Source: Archilochus colubris (Eukaryota > Chordata > Aves > Apodiformes > Trochilidae). From it: 64,000 bases of DNA. The notes under the pieces were generated by a model. It searched no databases and was not told the origin of the DNA. It saw only the letters and a list, made by a program, of their open reading frames with translations. Of this stretch, positions 25,212 through 39,081 are shown piece after piece. The DNA is taken from NCBI GenBank assembly GCA_023079485.1, contig CM041084.1:68481709-68545708 (forward strand), written 5' to 3'. A program made the translations under genes and the position numbers. How positions within the stretch are numbered: position 1 is the first letter of the stretch; every line of letters starts with the position of its first letter.

Positions 25212-28200
25212 GGTTTAAAAGTCAAATTCCAGCCTACTAAACAGAAAACCTCATTTTTTCAACTTGGTGACTTAGAAGCAACCTATTACAGGTAGACATT
25301 AGAGGATACATTAGAGGTAGCCCCTGCAGGTCCATACATTAGTGTAGTAGTTCTATACATCAGAGGTAGTTCTTGTGGCCTCGGCTGTGACTGGGAGCTC
25401 CACTGGGTTTGGGAGCAATGGGAAGACAAGACACCCTCTCAAGCCCTTGCAAAAGACACCTACATAACCAGAAGCAGCAGAGCTGAGGGTGCAGGTGCAG
25501 GTCTCTGGGGAGCCTCCGGAAAGCAAGCGGGAGAGGTTCATATGTGAAGCCTGAATTCCTGCCTCTCACCTGATCTGCTGAGAAAAGATCAGGTGTACAG
25601 CAAGGTATTTTATTCCCCAGGAGGAGCTGCTCCTTCTTGCTCACTAAGTCAGGATAAATGAGCAACCTGAAACATTATTAGGAACATTAATCAGCAACAA
25701 CCCTTGATTCAACTGTTAAAGAGCTGAAGAAACCCAAGGGGTTTTCTTGTGTAGCACCTTAAAACTGAGGGGGGGTTTGTTTTGGAGGGGTTGCTTTCCC
25801 AGGTTGAGGCTGTTCAGCTTTGTGTGAATAAGAACAATCAAGTTTCAGACAGCCTTAATATCCTCCTAAAGAAATGAACACCCTACAGGGACAGGCTGAC
25901 CAAAGTTTCATGACCCCTTTCTAACAAAACCAGCCTCTGACTCAGTTTTTGGCAGGAGAGGGAGAAAGGAGGGATCCTTCTGAGACACGCTCAGTGGGGG
26001 ACCTTCAGTGGGGGAACATCAGAAGGATCCACCAGATGGACACTTGGACTACATCTAAAGCTTTCTCACATTTCTTTTCCTTCCTCCCCACCCTCCCCCT
26101 TGGCCCTTCCACATACTCAATTTACCTCCTCCCAGCTCATCTACAAAGTGCCTGTTCAAAGTGCTGGGGACAGTGATGGGTGCCCACAGGAGCACAGAGG
26201 CTGACATTCCGCACGTGCCAAAAGCTCCTTTGAGCCCACAGACTGGCTGCAAGGCACACAGGTGGGCACAGAAAGCAGGAGGAAGGTCTTTCTCCTGCAG
26301 CCTGGGTCCACGCTGTTTCCTAAGGGCAGCCTTTTGGACCAGGCTCACCTGAGTCCCCTACAGCCAAGTCTCCTCCAAAGCCTCTTCAGGGCACAAGCTG
26401 CATGAATGTTCTCCTGCCAACCAGCAAGGCATCACACAGGCAGGACACAGAGTATGATGCTCATTGAGACCTCCTAATGACACCCTTTTAATGAAGTGAA
26501 AGTACTAGAGGGTAAGGAGAAAGGAGGAGTGGAAGAAAGGCTCTGTGCAGATTTTAGTGGGATTTTGAGGTGATGCAATGAGGAAAATTATTCCCCGCAT
26601 TTCAATTGCTGTAGTTTCCTCTTTGGTTGAGTGATGGTATTCCTTTAAGCTTTCAAAGGAACAAATATAATCGCAATATGCATTTTGTTTTGTGTATTTC
26701 TAGTTATTTTGTTTGTAATTTACCTCATTAATTAACCCTTATTTTGTCTCAAATCAAATAATGATTTTACTCTCCCTCATTTTGAGCAGATCTATTTTCC
26801 TCAAGTTCTCAGTAAGAAAAAGAACTCTTGCTTTAAAATACAGCATAGTGTCCTGTCTTGTCTTCTAATTCCACTGGGGACAAAATATTCTTTTATGTGT
26901 GCTTTGATGTTGAAATAAAAGGTACTCTTAATACTATTTCACTGTGCTGGTTATAAAAATGCTGTAATTTCCTTGTTATTTGTCTTATTGGAAGTAAGTC
27001 AGCGACAAAAATACAAATATCATATACACAGAAACTTCCTAAATACCCCTTTTATCCACAGTGCTCTGTTCTATTGAAAGGCTCTGAACCTATTGTCTGT
27101 GACTGAAACTCCATCATTATTGTCTAAATTTTGTTATTCTCACTCCAAATCTGAGTACAGATATACACATTAACATGTCCACCATTCAATAAATCACATT
27201 CCCTCTCAGACATGGGTTTAACAGGAAAGGCTGGATGTTGTGTGGAGCATGTTTCCAGCCATGTGTTGCACATGCACAAGTGTCCGTACATGGTTTCTGT
27301 ATTTGGCCCAGCAGTCTTAGAGAGCACCTTGACTCAAAGATACTAATGTCCTATTTGTGACTCCCACATCAGTTATGCAGCAGAGGTCAGTGGATACACG
27401 TGTGAACATCTGCAAGTTTTGCGTTAGATGCCACCTGGATGAAACCTACACACAGCATAAACTCAGCCCACAGTGTAAATCTTGAGTCATGAATACAGTT
27501 CATGCCAAGAAAACTGAAGACTATTAAAAACACCTTTTATGCAAAATTCAGAAGACCAAGTCTTTTGATTTGCTTGCACTTATATAACTGCATTGACTCC
27601 AACAAAGCTTCTCCCCACTTAGCCCAACAGCAGCAAGAGAAGGAGCAGGCCTTTCTTCATTACAGGTTGTAAAGAGATGTGTTCAGACCTGACTTAAAAA
27701 ACCAACAGTATAACAGAAAGCACGTTGTCCAATTACCTCTATGACACCATTCCTGGAATGTGTTAGCACTACCACTGCCAAAAGTCAGCATGCCTCCTCA
27801 CTGAGCCATAAAATACATGACATTATATGAAGAAAAGCAATCAGACTGCTAATTCTTAAATAGATCTTAATGAAAGGCAACAAAAAGTCAGTGTCAGGAA
27901 GAACAATAGGTACCAAAGGAAGAAGAAGAGACACTTTTTATTAACTTCTGTTCACAAGCACAACAGGCTCCTTTGCTATAATCTGTTGCTATTCCTATCA
28001 AATGAGTTAATTCCTCAGGCATTCTCTAAACAACATGATATAGTTGTATTGTTGACAGTAAAAATCAGTAAATGTTGGACAAGACGCGTGGTGAAATCTC
28101 TTATAAATTATGGGTGAGGATCGTTGACATCCATATTGATCACAAGCATAAAACAGTGGCTGAAAGAAGTGACAACCTCAAAGCATGGAACCAGGCCTGC

Positions 28201-31200
28201 ATGAGCTGCTGCAAGACCAAACTGTGAGAAATTCAAACAATTCTTTGCTTTGTTTCATGGTTAAACTTGTTTCAGAATTATCTTGTAATTAACTGAAACA
28301 GTCAAGATTATCTCATATTCCTCTCCACAGAAAGGCCAGAAAGGTAAGGCTGTAAGTATCCATAGGGGAGTAATAGAGGAGGTAAAGTGACAGATAAGAA
28401 ATATCTCTAAACACTTTGCTTTATTACATGCTTGGAAATCATATCCTGAAAAGAAAACCTACAGACATGTCCTACAGGCTGTAGGGGCCCGTCACGAAGC
28501 AAACAGTGTCACGAAGGGTGGAAGAGTTTTACTCTCATCTGCATTTGTGATCAGTAGTCACAAGATCAGTGTATCAAGAAGAAAAGACATTTTACCAAGA
28601 CTTTTCAAATAGTTCTGGATGAAAGACCAAATAATAAAAGCTTAGCTATATAACAGGTAACTTCGCATTTTACAGGTCTTTAAAAAACACTTCATAATGT
28701 TTAACTAGTAACATAAGGCTGGTTTGGGTATTAAGAGTACAAGGGAGAAAACCTTTCCACAGCCAATTCTAAATACAAGAACCTGAAATACAAAAGATCC
28801 CCAACATATTTCAGCCTGAGAACAATGTTACATTGTCAGGGACTAGTTTTAAAAGGTGTCTTTAGCATTCAGTATCCCAATATCTAAATGTCTCTTGGCT
28901 TCCTGAAAATCTGGGCTGCATCTGGGGCATATAGAGGCTTCCAAGTTTGTGGTAGAACATAAAAATTCTAGATTTCCAAGTACTTTAGCTCACGGAACAA
29001 TACTGACTCTTCTAGCTTAAGCCAAAGTTCTGAAGGCAGAAACAATTTGCCTGGCCTCTGGACTTCTGGTTGACTTTGCCTCAGCCTTGCTCTCTGATTT
29101 CCTAATATCCCATCTACAAAGGAAAGCACAATATTCTAGTGGGCAGCTGCTGTTATACCACTGACAATGTACAGATTGGTACTTGGCAACATGTAGTGTC
29201 TGCAAAGTTGCAGCATGAGATGGAGCTGAGGCAGCTCGTCTTCAGTACAGTCCTTTCTGCTTTGGTGATATTTCTCAGTTGACTGACACTTACATATCAT
29301 AAATACCTTGCACTGGTCTTATACATAGATTAATACAGAAATAAATGTTCCCATGGAGAGCTTGAGGTATCTTCTGGAACCTCTGCAGGCCTTGCTGACT
29401 TCTTCCAGAACACGTGCAGTTTGCAAGGATGTGAAAAGCAGAACAGGATCTGCAGGCAGCATGAACTGATGCAGCTTCCCTTAAAAGTGAGGATCAGGAC
29501 CAGGAAAGCAGTGCATTTCCTCTGGAAAGGATAGCCCCCCACCTCTTTTGCTATAAATACACCAGACTTGCCTGCTTTGTTTTGAGCCCAGTTTCCTAAG
29601 GAAATAAGGTCTCTGCAGTCATGCTGTGTCTGTCTGTTTCTGTTCCCCATTCCTAACTCTTGTTAGTTGCCTTGACCAGATTTGAGAGTGGGGATGGCAG
29701 TCTCCAGCACATTAAGGCTTTTTTGCACCTCAGTGACAGAGGTGCAGATGACCAGAAAAGTGTTTGTTGGCTTTTATGTCTCCCCTAAGAGGAAAGCTTT
29801 ATCATATGCTCTTTCTGCCTGAGACAGACAATCCAGAGAGGGAGAGACCTTGTGAGACAGGTAAGCAGGAAACCAGGTTGTGTTAGCTCCTCTGCTCCAG
29901 GAACTAGTTGTTTAGTTTAATCTCTGCAGGAAGTATCCAGCAAGACAGATACCATGCAGGTGGTGCCCTGTTATACCTTTTTGAAGCTAGCCATTTCAGT
30001 TTTCAAAAGTTAGAGATCTTTTCAGGGCTCTGAGAGGGCAACATGTTAGTCTTCGAAGGCTGAAGAAATTCTGATACTTCCTTGCTACCCATCTCCCTGT
30101 CTTCACAATGTCCTTACCTTCTTTGGGCAGAACTGGGGTGCACTGGGGAAGCTCCCTTTCCCAGGTCCCCACCTTCCAGCACAAACCAGGCTTAATTCCC
30201 ATGGCCTTGCAGATCATGCAGTCATTTGCACTTCTCTGAATTCAGTGGATGGCGGGGGCCCAGTCATGGTAATGATTTCTATTTGCCTGCTCAAGTGCAT
30301 TCTGCACAAATTAGAGGAAAATCAAACCTTAAGGATCCAATAAGAGAGCATTTTATAGCCACTCAGCATAGCAGTGGAAAATGCACATAGCATGAGGCAG
30401 AAAGTCTACTCTCCAGAGGCTATTTGTGTTACAGCTCTCTATTAATCACAGAAAAAGTATTCTCCCATAATGTATATGCATAAAATCATCGCTTTTTATG
30501 TGTGTGTGTGTGTAATGATGATTCTTTATCTACTACCTACTCAGCTACATATAAGCACAAAATTTGTGCTTAAAGAATAAAACATATTAACAAGAAAATA
30601 AGTTAGTTTAATTAAGATTAACATTGCAGGTTCCATATAGGAACTTATTTCCTCCTCTTTACTTAATAAACGTATCATGTGGGCATATCTATCTTAAGGC
30701 AGGCATGCTTATTCACTGCAAAAATGACAGCTATTTTTATGCAAAGCAGAAACTAATGAAGTAAGAAAATGTATTGAGAGATTTTTGGCTACACTTTTTT
30801 GGGTTTTGAGCATGGTGTTCACATGGCAGCTGTTTTGCTGGATACTGCCTTCCTGATGGCTTGTGGCATTGATTTATTGACATGCCCGAACTAGAAATTA
30901 AGGCAGCCTCAGGGGAGGATATCAACTGACCTACAAACTGGAACATGTGTTTCAGATTTTTTGTTGTGCTTTTTGTTTGTTTGCTTGTTTTGTTTTGTTT
31001 TTAACAAGACTTCTGCCACTGACTTCAACATTTCTTCCATATATCAGATATATTCAGGCCACAACAATAAATAAGGACAAAGGGCTCAAGCTGGCTTCTG
31101 CCAGCGGAAGATCTAGCTCCTGTGGTTAAATTACTTTTTCCTATATGGCATTAGAAAAATTAAATACCTTTTTTTTTTTTTTTCCACCAAGTAACAAACT

Positions 31201-34200
31201 ATGAGGTCAGTGAATATGGAATTCTAGCCAGAGTATTAGCAAGCTGGTGAAAGAGCATTCTCATGAAGCTGTCTGCCATGTCTGCTGATGTTCAACAACA
31301 AAAGAGATTCCCAAAGTTCTGTCTTGAATTATCCCTACATCAGGTATCTACCTGTCAGTCAAATTTTATCTGTGCCATTTATACACCCACTCAGGCAGCA
31401 GCGTGGGAGCAGTGAACAAAGGGCAGGCATCCATCAGGAGCCTGGCCAGAGCGAAAACTGACAAACCATGCTGGGCCCAGATGGTTAGATACTACATTTT
31501 CATAACCAAATTACCAGGCAAGGATGCTGCCTGTCTCTACACTGGCAGAGTGCCTCCCATGACAAAGCCTGATACTGCAGGGAAAGATAATGATGATAAT
31601 TCTGTCATACAGGGTACTTATGAATCATTTGCTTGGCATTTTTGAGGAAGAAACAATGTCTGTGAAGCAGCAGAAGACTTAAACCAGGAGAAAGCTCAGG
31701 AGAACAGTCCACACTTCAGAGCACAGTTTTCAGTGGATATCAGCACCTGACTATCAAAATCCAACCAAACTTCATCCGGTGCCCAGAGGAGGTAGCAAAG
31801 GTGTTTCAGTTCATGACCATCCTAGATCCCAGCACTGGCTAGCAGGCTCTCTCCAGCTCCTTTCCATGACTGATCTGGTGTCCTTCTACCAGAGCCATCA
31901 CATCCATGCCTGTACCATGGCTTTTGGCTTATTCAGGGTACAGACAGCTCACCATCAATGTGGAGGCTGGCAGGAGGCGCCTGAGGCCTAGCCAAGAAGG
32001 ACACATACTCTGTGGAAAAACACAGTTTTATGGCAGTCATGATCCCAAGAAAGCACTTTGCAGTACCCGCACTCCAGTTTCCATCTTTGTTGTGGCCTCA
32101 TCAGCTGGGTCATTTCTTCATATCCACAGGAGGACACTGGAGAAAACCACCATTTAGTTTCATTGTTCCTTTCTAACAGAAAGGCAAACCAAATCCTAGT
32201 AACCTTATTTTCCTTACAGTTTTTTTACTAAACCATTGGCACACACTGCTATGCTGCATGACTACTCTCAGTTACTTTAATCCAATTTTCAATAGCTGTA
32301 ATGCATGACAATAGTAGCAAGTGTTACTTTACAGAAAAGCCAAGTCCCAGTGTCAGTTTACCATTTCAGTGCTGGCAGACAATCTACTTTTTCCTCATTC
32401 CTCCCCAGTTCTTCAAGATCTGAAGGAAAGTGCTCTCCCTTTTGGAATCCACTGCCTTTGCACCAGCTGCAGTGCAACACAGAAGGAACGTGAATTGCTT
32501 TGAACAATGGATTTGTCATGTTGTGCAGTCTAGCTCCATGGAAAATACCTCAGTGCCCTTCAGTTTCTCTTCCCACTGTAGATTTACCATGTGTATGTGA
32601 CAAGGAAATTACAATCGCTTTTAGGCAATGTGCAAAATCACGTTTTGAAAATTAAGGGGTTTCTTATTTCTTTTTCCTTCAGCTTTGCAGATGTTTAAAA
32701 CTGGGTATTTTTTGCTCCACTGGTGCAGATTGCTCTGAAATGCATCCTTTTGAACAAGCACTAGAGAAGAAAACTTTCTGTTTACTCATTAAGTGTCTGG
32801 ATGCATTTGTGCTGAAACTAGGGTGAAAGGAAAGTAACAGCCTTGATCTCTCCCTCAGCAACCAACACCAGAAGGCAGAGGAAATTCACAACTTGTCCCT
32901 AGATCTCCACCTCCAACATCAGACAGAGGAAAACAATTGCTTTCCTTGGAGACCTTGCAGAGAATAAAGCTGCAGCAAAATAAAATTCTCATGCCAGCAG
33001 CTTTGGGAATTACTCTGTTGTTATTGTTACAGCAAAATCTCCCTTGACTCCAAAGAACTTTCATGTGAACGGAAAAGAGTCTGGAAAAGAAACTGAGATG
33101 ACAGCAGGACACAATTCCTATGTTGCTTCCGCTGCTGCAGATCCAGGCCCTGGTGGTTCAATCCATGCTTTCTCCAGCCTGAGGACACTGGGCTTTCCTC
33201 TTGTTTGCTCGTGATTTTCATAAGTGACTACAGCTCAGAGCCTACAAGGATGGGCATGGCACAAACCCTGGTAATACAGTAGCCATGACTGAGTGGATGC
33301 AGGATGTCGGGGTCTGAAGAAATGCTTGTGGTGAGCATCACATGTCAGCAGTTATTTGGTTATTACACATCACTAGGAAGCAAAGAAAAGGTCAATTTCA
33401 CAACTATCCAAATCTTGTTATTTTAATAGCAGTGACATTTTTACTCAAATAAACATTGTGGCTCAGACAAAAGCCATAACTCTAAATCTGGCCTTCATAT
33501 GCAGGATTCCTAAATATCTATATGAACTCAATACCTCCATTTTTGGGCTCACAAAACCAGCCACTGGGGCCCCTTGCGAAAACCTGTACCCTCTTCAGCT
33601 CTCTTTCAAGCCAGGCAGGTTTTGTCAACTCCAACCCAAGCTGTCCTGAGCTTGCATGGATACTGCCTGCCTGTCCTAAATGGTCTGTGGATGGATCCAT
33701 ACTGACTCATGGGGAGAACATGAAGGAAGCCAGTGTAACTTCATCTTTGTAGAAACAAGACTACAGAGATTTATTATAAACTGATGTAAGTGAGAGAGTA
33801 TTGGCCTCACAGAGAAGACCATGCTTCTAGGTGGAAGGCAAAAGGCGCTAAAAAGATGTGAGGGGGAACGTTCTAATTGAACCATTTATAATTTGTAGGT
33901 CAACAATAAAGGCATTTTACTACTTTAGAGTGTCAGCAAGAGTCAAGAGACTGATACTCTACCCATGATTTGCTATGTAACCTAGAAATGTTTAACTTCT
34001 TCAGTCAGATTGCTCACTTGAAAAGGAAAAAAAAAAAGAATTAAGAGCAGTAGGAGAAACAATACACTAATGCTTGTAAAGTTCCTTCAGATATTGGCTC
34101 TACAGTAAATGAAAATGTAACTTTTAATGATCTTACTTATTGTGAGTGAGATAGATGGAAGCAAGGCCTCTGGGTAACCTCAAGGTATTGCTTTCATTAC

Positions 34201-34478
34201 ATACTAGCAATTTATTAAAGTTCTTTCATTTCCCAAATCCATCATAATTAACTCTTAAACTTTTCGGAATACACGCAATCTTTTATTGAAAGAAAGGTGT
34301 CCTCTCCCCAGCAGACCCAGAAACACTGGCTTGTGATTGGAGGGCTAGGTTCTTAACAATTTCTAAAGCATTTCTCTACAGTTTTTAAGAGATTTCTCAG
34401 CCACCTCTACTTAGAAATTTTTCCCCACTTCAGCAGCAGAAGGTCCCTGGCTGTACCCCCCAGCAGAAGGCTGGCAGG
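25212..34478. other. Long non-coding stretch, no recognised gene
   Basis: About 9.3 kb shows no transposon that I can identify. Minor features are (GT)n at 30499-30513, a TTTGTT-rich stretch at 30959-31003 and a T15 run at 31169-31183. The segment 26580-26970 is AT-rich with homeodomain-type TAATTA words and could be a conserved element, but that cannot be judged here. The segment 31380-32160 is less AT-rich, but its open frames (80 codons or fewer) match nothing known. Confidence 0.55.
25567..25595. repeat. Perfect 10-bp inverted repeat
   Basis: CACCTGATCT (25567-25576) is repeated inverted as AGATCAGGTG (25586-25595) around a 9-nt loop. No U-rich tract or other context gives it a function, and it may be chance. 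Confidence 0.6.
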
Positions 34479-34640
34479 TGTGTTTTTATATGCTCAGCCT
34501 CCACCACTGAGCAGAGACTGCCAATTGTGCTGTGCTGTACTTCATTAAGTAGTAGTTTTATGAGGTGGACTGCAGCACACAGGGGACAGGCACGAGACCA
34601 CCGGATTTATGGCATTTCGGTGTCAACCTGACAGCACAGC
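34479..34640. repeat. Unclassified dispersed repeat, copy A
   Basis: This segment is clearly similar, in the same orientation, to 39082-39245. Shared blocks include TTTATATGCTCA, GAGCAGAGACTGCCAATTGT, TAGTAGTTTTATGAGGTGG, and a GAGACCAC..GATTTAT.GCA block. The similarity stops on both sides, as expected for an old interspersed element. On the minus strand both copies carry ATATAAA-type and CATAAATC/AATAAATC words, which could suit an LTR, but no terminal repeats or target duplication are evident. Confidence 0.7.
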
Positions 34641-37475
34641 AGTATTCACACAACAAAAAACATATTATGAGAATGTTAACGTTGCGAGACAGATTAAAAT
34701 AAACAACAACAGGGGGGAAAAAACCCCACCAAAACCAACCAAACAAACAAAAAAAACCCCAACAGCCAAGTGAGGTAGGAAATTCAGAGGTAGGCATCAA
34801 AACTCCCCTACCCAGCATGTCAACATTAAGAGGGTGTGCACCCCTCTGCCTCGTTGCTGGGGTCTTTAATACTCAGCCATGAGTCTAAAGGGTTTTTTTT
34901 TAAGGGTTTTAGGGCAGCGTAGGTGTTGGGCTCAACTACCCGTGATCAGGACGCAGGTACCCATTGTGCTGGCACCAGCTCCTTGTCCTTCCCTGTGGGA
35001 CAGTCAGACTGACCTCTTGGAGCAACAGCCCCAGGAAGTTAGGATGCATTTGGGAGCCAGATGGACATCTATCAAACAGAAAGGGAAATATGGAATGTCT
35101 TTAAACCTATTTTTTAAAAATGCTTGTCTCTCTTGCCTGTAACCCCCCTCTAATGAATGAGCTCTTGTTTGTCTCAGTGGCAAACTACCTATCAGAGGTA
35201 TTTTCCAGAAAAAAGCCCGGAATTTTTAAGACAAGCAGGAATGAAATGTCTACAGTAGAAGTGAACGGATAATGAAAGTTTTGTGTAGAGTCAAACTTCA
35301 AAAAGCCTGGATCACGGTGAAACTCAACCTTTCCCCCTGGTAATTTTTTAGACCAGTTACAGAGATTAGTTTGGCTTTAATTTTAGACCAATTACAGGGA
35401 TTACAGGCTTACTTTGGCCCAATATGAGATTAATTCTGACAATTACAGGCTAGTGGTGTGATCTCCATGTATTCATAACTGATTCTCAGCCTCACAGAAG
35501 ACACAGGAGTAGGAACAGACATATTGAGAGCATTTCTCTACAGGGTTTTTTTCAGGAGGAATTGGTCAGGAATCCCTTTTGAGAGTGGATCATACTAACC
35601 AAAACAAGGAACCTTCGCCCAAAACTGAAGTGCGTATTTAACAGATGTTGCACTTTAGGCTGGTATCTTTACATTAATCTTTAACGCAGATGAACTCAAA
35701 ATACTGATGGACACCAAGGGCTGGGATTGCTCAGTGCAATCTCTGTGAATCCTCACAGGCCAGAGGTATGTACATATAATTTTATCCTGGCTGCCAGGGC
35801 AGTTTTCTGATTTTAAAAAAGATTTGCTCAGACCACACTACCAGGGAAGGTTTCCTGGGGGCAAGGGAAATCTTGACTCTGGCTTCCAGGACCATGCTTT
35901 CGTGTAATTACTTTTGCATGTCTGCAACATGGCAGAAAGGGGCATCAAGAAAACCCTAAAGTAGGTAGCTTTATAGTGCAAAGAGTCTTCTGGCTACTTT
36001 GACACTGACAAAAGTTACCCTATGCTACCAAAGGGACCGGACCCACTAAAAGGGGCCTTAGCTTCATAGCCCCAAATTGCAACAATGCTGTGGCTTGGCA
36101 GTAGGTAGCTTTGTTTCAGCAGCACAAACTTGATCATCTCACCCAAGAAGTGCAAAAGGCTATTGTAATTTGACGAGGAAACACTTTGCATTGATACTGT
36201 GACTTGATCTTGTTTGCAATAATCAGGCTTAATGCTGTCCCAGGGCAACCTGAAAAAACTCAAGACTTATGCACCAGCAAGAAATCCAGGACTCTGGTTG
36301 TATTTCCATTCTGGGACCTCTTGCTAGGCAAAATTAGCTCCACCTTATACCTGTTCCTTGTCTGTCCTCTGCCAACCTGGGAGCTCTAAAAGGCAAGGTG
36401 AGGAGCTCACACCTGTCTACAGCATACCTGGCTCCCTCGTCAGACATGAATTTCATCCCTGTGAGGTGCCACACAAAAAGCTCACCCAGAGCATCTCAAA
36501 AGGCCAATAAGCTCAGGAGAGACTTGCCCTCCTGACTCTATCTCTTGTGTCTCTGTGGGTAAATCTCTAAACCTACTCTTAGCCAGCTCAGATCCCTCCA
36601 ACAAGTCACTGCATCCAGGTGCAGCTCAGGGACTCGTCCAAACAGGCAGCTGTTTCATGGTAAGACTATGAAGATACTGCCAGTGCCAGAACACCCCCAT
36701 GGCAAGAAGTTATGGTACATGTTGCTCCCCATCATGCCTGTGTTGAAATGCAGCACCTCTGGCCAGGGGGAGAGTGTCAAGATGGTGCCACAGAGTACAG
36801 TGAGAGAGCCAGGGCTGCTGGCTTAAGTTGGAGTCACTGTGAACGATGTCTGTGTGCACACCCTACAACCGATGGCACTTCTATCACTCACTCAAAGCAG
36901 AGCTTGAAGCTGTGCTCCAGCTCACAAAAAAATTTACAAGTACCCTCCTTTGAAAACTCAGTATGGTGATGGCAGAGACGGGTGTCACATGTAAAAGAGT
37001 TCATTGGCAGAATCTGACCAAAGCACAACCAGAGCAACTTGTGTTCTGGGAGACAAATTGACAGAAGAGGACTTCAGTGAGCTTACAGCTGAAATCCACA
37101 ATTCAAAATATTTTTACCAAATACCAAGAGTGTCTTTTACCGAAAAAATTGCTTTCAGGAGAAACAGCTCAATAACAACTCTGGTTTCCTCAAAAAATTG
37201 AGGATAGAAACTTCTTGAAAGTATTGAAAGGATATGTGCTTTTTGTACTTGTGGTGTGGGTCAGGCTCATCTACAGTGAAATGAAGTCCACCCATGAAAT
37301 CTGTGAGCAGATCAGGAGGTGGATCAGGTCAACCTAGAAGTATGATTGGGCCATTTGTTTCACATCACAGGGCTGAGAATTTACAAGTCAAGCCCACCCC
37401 AAGGTGTTTTAGGTACCTAACTTATATCAGTGACTCTTCCCATATTTTCATTGCATGAAAAAAAAGGGTAATTAT
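34641..37475. other. Non-coding DNA
   Basis: Includes an A/C-rich simple stretch at 34700-34765. At 35350-35460 there is a mild local repetition of ACCA.TTACAG.GATTA units (35353, 35387), apparently a small degenerate duplication. The open frames (36712-36969, 37004-37201) are unrecognised. Confidence 0.5.
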
Positions 37476-37829
37476 GTTCAGCCTGGAGAAGAGGATGCAC
37501 AGGGTAATCCCATCATTGTAGATAAATACCTGAAGGGAGGGTGCCAAGGGGATGGAGAAGCCAGGCTCACTTCAGTGGTGCTCAGTGACACAACCAGGAG
37601 TATGGGGCATGAACTGGTTCACTCTGAGCATCAAGAAACTTTCTTACTGTGAAGGTGACTGAGCACCTCAACAGCGAGCCATGGAATCTCCATCCATGGA
37701 GATACTGAAAAGCCATCTGGACATGACCCCAGGCAACTGGTTCTATAAGGCCCTGCTTGAGCAGAAGGGTTGGAATAGGTTGGACCTCCAGAGATCCCTT
37801 GCAACCTCAATCAATCTGATTCTATGAAG
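37476..37829 (+). mobile_element. CR1 LINE, 3' end
   Basis: The segment starts at GCCTGGAGAAGAGGATGCAC (the family's F-S-L-E-K-R-R region) and runs through YLKGGCQGDGEARL, decayed C-terminal ORF2 sequence and the 3' UTR. It ends with TTGGACCTCCAGAGATCCC and CTGATTCTATGAAG. The tail is reduced to about one octamer. The frame is broken after about 37650. Confidence 0.92.
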
Positions 37830-38063
37830 AGTTATGACCTGGAAAATAAAATTCACCTGAGGCATGGGGTACAGTGGGTTCAAACCAGTCACACAGTGCA
37901 AGTGCCCATAATTAAACCAGTCCTTCTGCAAAGCAGCTGAACTTCTTCCTAAACACAGACAGGGGCAAGGCAGACATCTGCACACCTCAGGCTGCAAAAC
38001 GGCACAGAGAAAAAAAACAAAACAGTAGCACCACGAAGAAAAATGAAAACTGAAGATTATTAG

Positions 38064-38446
38064 CACGCAGGATTTTCTCTTCTCCCGGTTCTGCCCCAAA
38101 GCGTGCAGATACAGCTCAGAAATCTTTCACGGGCAGCATTCGGTAGAAGCCCTGCAAACCCCGAGCCCGGCGGCTGCAGGCAGGGAGCGGAGCACTAGAG
38201 GGCAGCAGCAGGACGGGGCCTCTCCTTCCGCTGATGGAGCTTCCCCCCCCGGACCGTTTAAGGCTTCGATCCTCGTTTTTCCTTCCCCCCACCCGCCCAC
38301 CCTTTTTAAGGAGGTTTAGCTCATTCCCAGAAAGCAACAGATACCTTTGTCCTTCTCGAAAAGGGGCAAGAGGCATTTTGCAACTCCTCACCGCCTTATG
38401 AAGTGGCACAAGATACCCCAAGCGAGGAGTGTGAGAGGGACGTCAG
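38064..38446. promoter_or_regulatory. CpG-rich block, candidate promoter or enhancer
   Basis: Counting by hand, about 20 CpG dinucleotides fall within roughly 380 bp, while the neighbouring kilobases have few. The core 38161-38220 is about 77% G+C. Motifs visible include a GC-box-like ACCCGCCCAC (38291-38300) and a CRE-like GACGTCAG (38439-38446). No TATA box in a convincing place and no recognised exon adjoin it. A 101-codon minus-strand frame (38116-38421) spans it but starts at TTG and is probably a product of the base composition. It could be an orphan CpG-island promoter for an unannotated transcript, or a GC-rich repeat remnant. Confidence 0.4.
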
Positions 38447-39081
38447 GCAGTCTGGGCATTATATCTGCCCTCCAAAGTAGTAGAACTGCTTATTTAGAAG
38501 AATTTGAAGCTCATCATGTTCAGAACTTGGTGTCAAGAAAGACAAACAAGGAAACAAAAGATTCAAGATGGAGCTCTGTTAACCAGTCTCTCTATTCTCC
38601 TACAACCCTTACTCCCCTAAGGACGCTTCAGCGTCTGCTGCAGGTGCTGCCCTGACACCCTGGGGACCTACGGCTGCCCTCTTCTTTGGGCAGGACCTTC
38701 AGGCAGGCATCAGGACCAACCACCCCAGAAAGTTCACCACAGGCATCCTCTGAGTCTCTGCAGGGTCCTCCTGAGCTGTTGTCACCTGTGCAAGACTGCT
38801 CCTCACCACTCAGGCTTTCCCCAGCAGGTCCCTCCAGCTCATGGAGGGCCAGCACAAAGTAACTCATGTTTGTCATTGCCAGCCAACATATGTCTCTAGC
38901 CAAGCCACCTTCATCAGGTCACTACTGTTCCTTTCTTTAAATACTTGTGCTCACAGGCCTTATCATCACCAGGAACATCAAGCTCCCCCATCCTCACAGG
39001 AAGGCAGGAGGGTTGTGCTGGCAGTCAGAGCCCTCCCCCACCTCTCCGTCACATCCATCCTTCACCTTCAGGGACCAGGGA
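38447..39081. other. Non-coding DNA next to the CpG block
   Basis: C/T-rich in the plus strand, moderately G+C-rich, with no recognised coding exon. It separates the CpG-rich block from repeat copy B. Confidence 0.5.

Noticed and set aside
31380..32160. Less AT-rich segment with exon-like texture
   Set aside because: Open frames are 80 codons or shorter and unrecognised, with no convincing paired splice sites.
33150..33165. tRNA B-box-like GGTTCAATCC
   Set aside because: No matching A box, anticodon arm or acceptor stem at the right distance.
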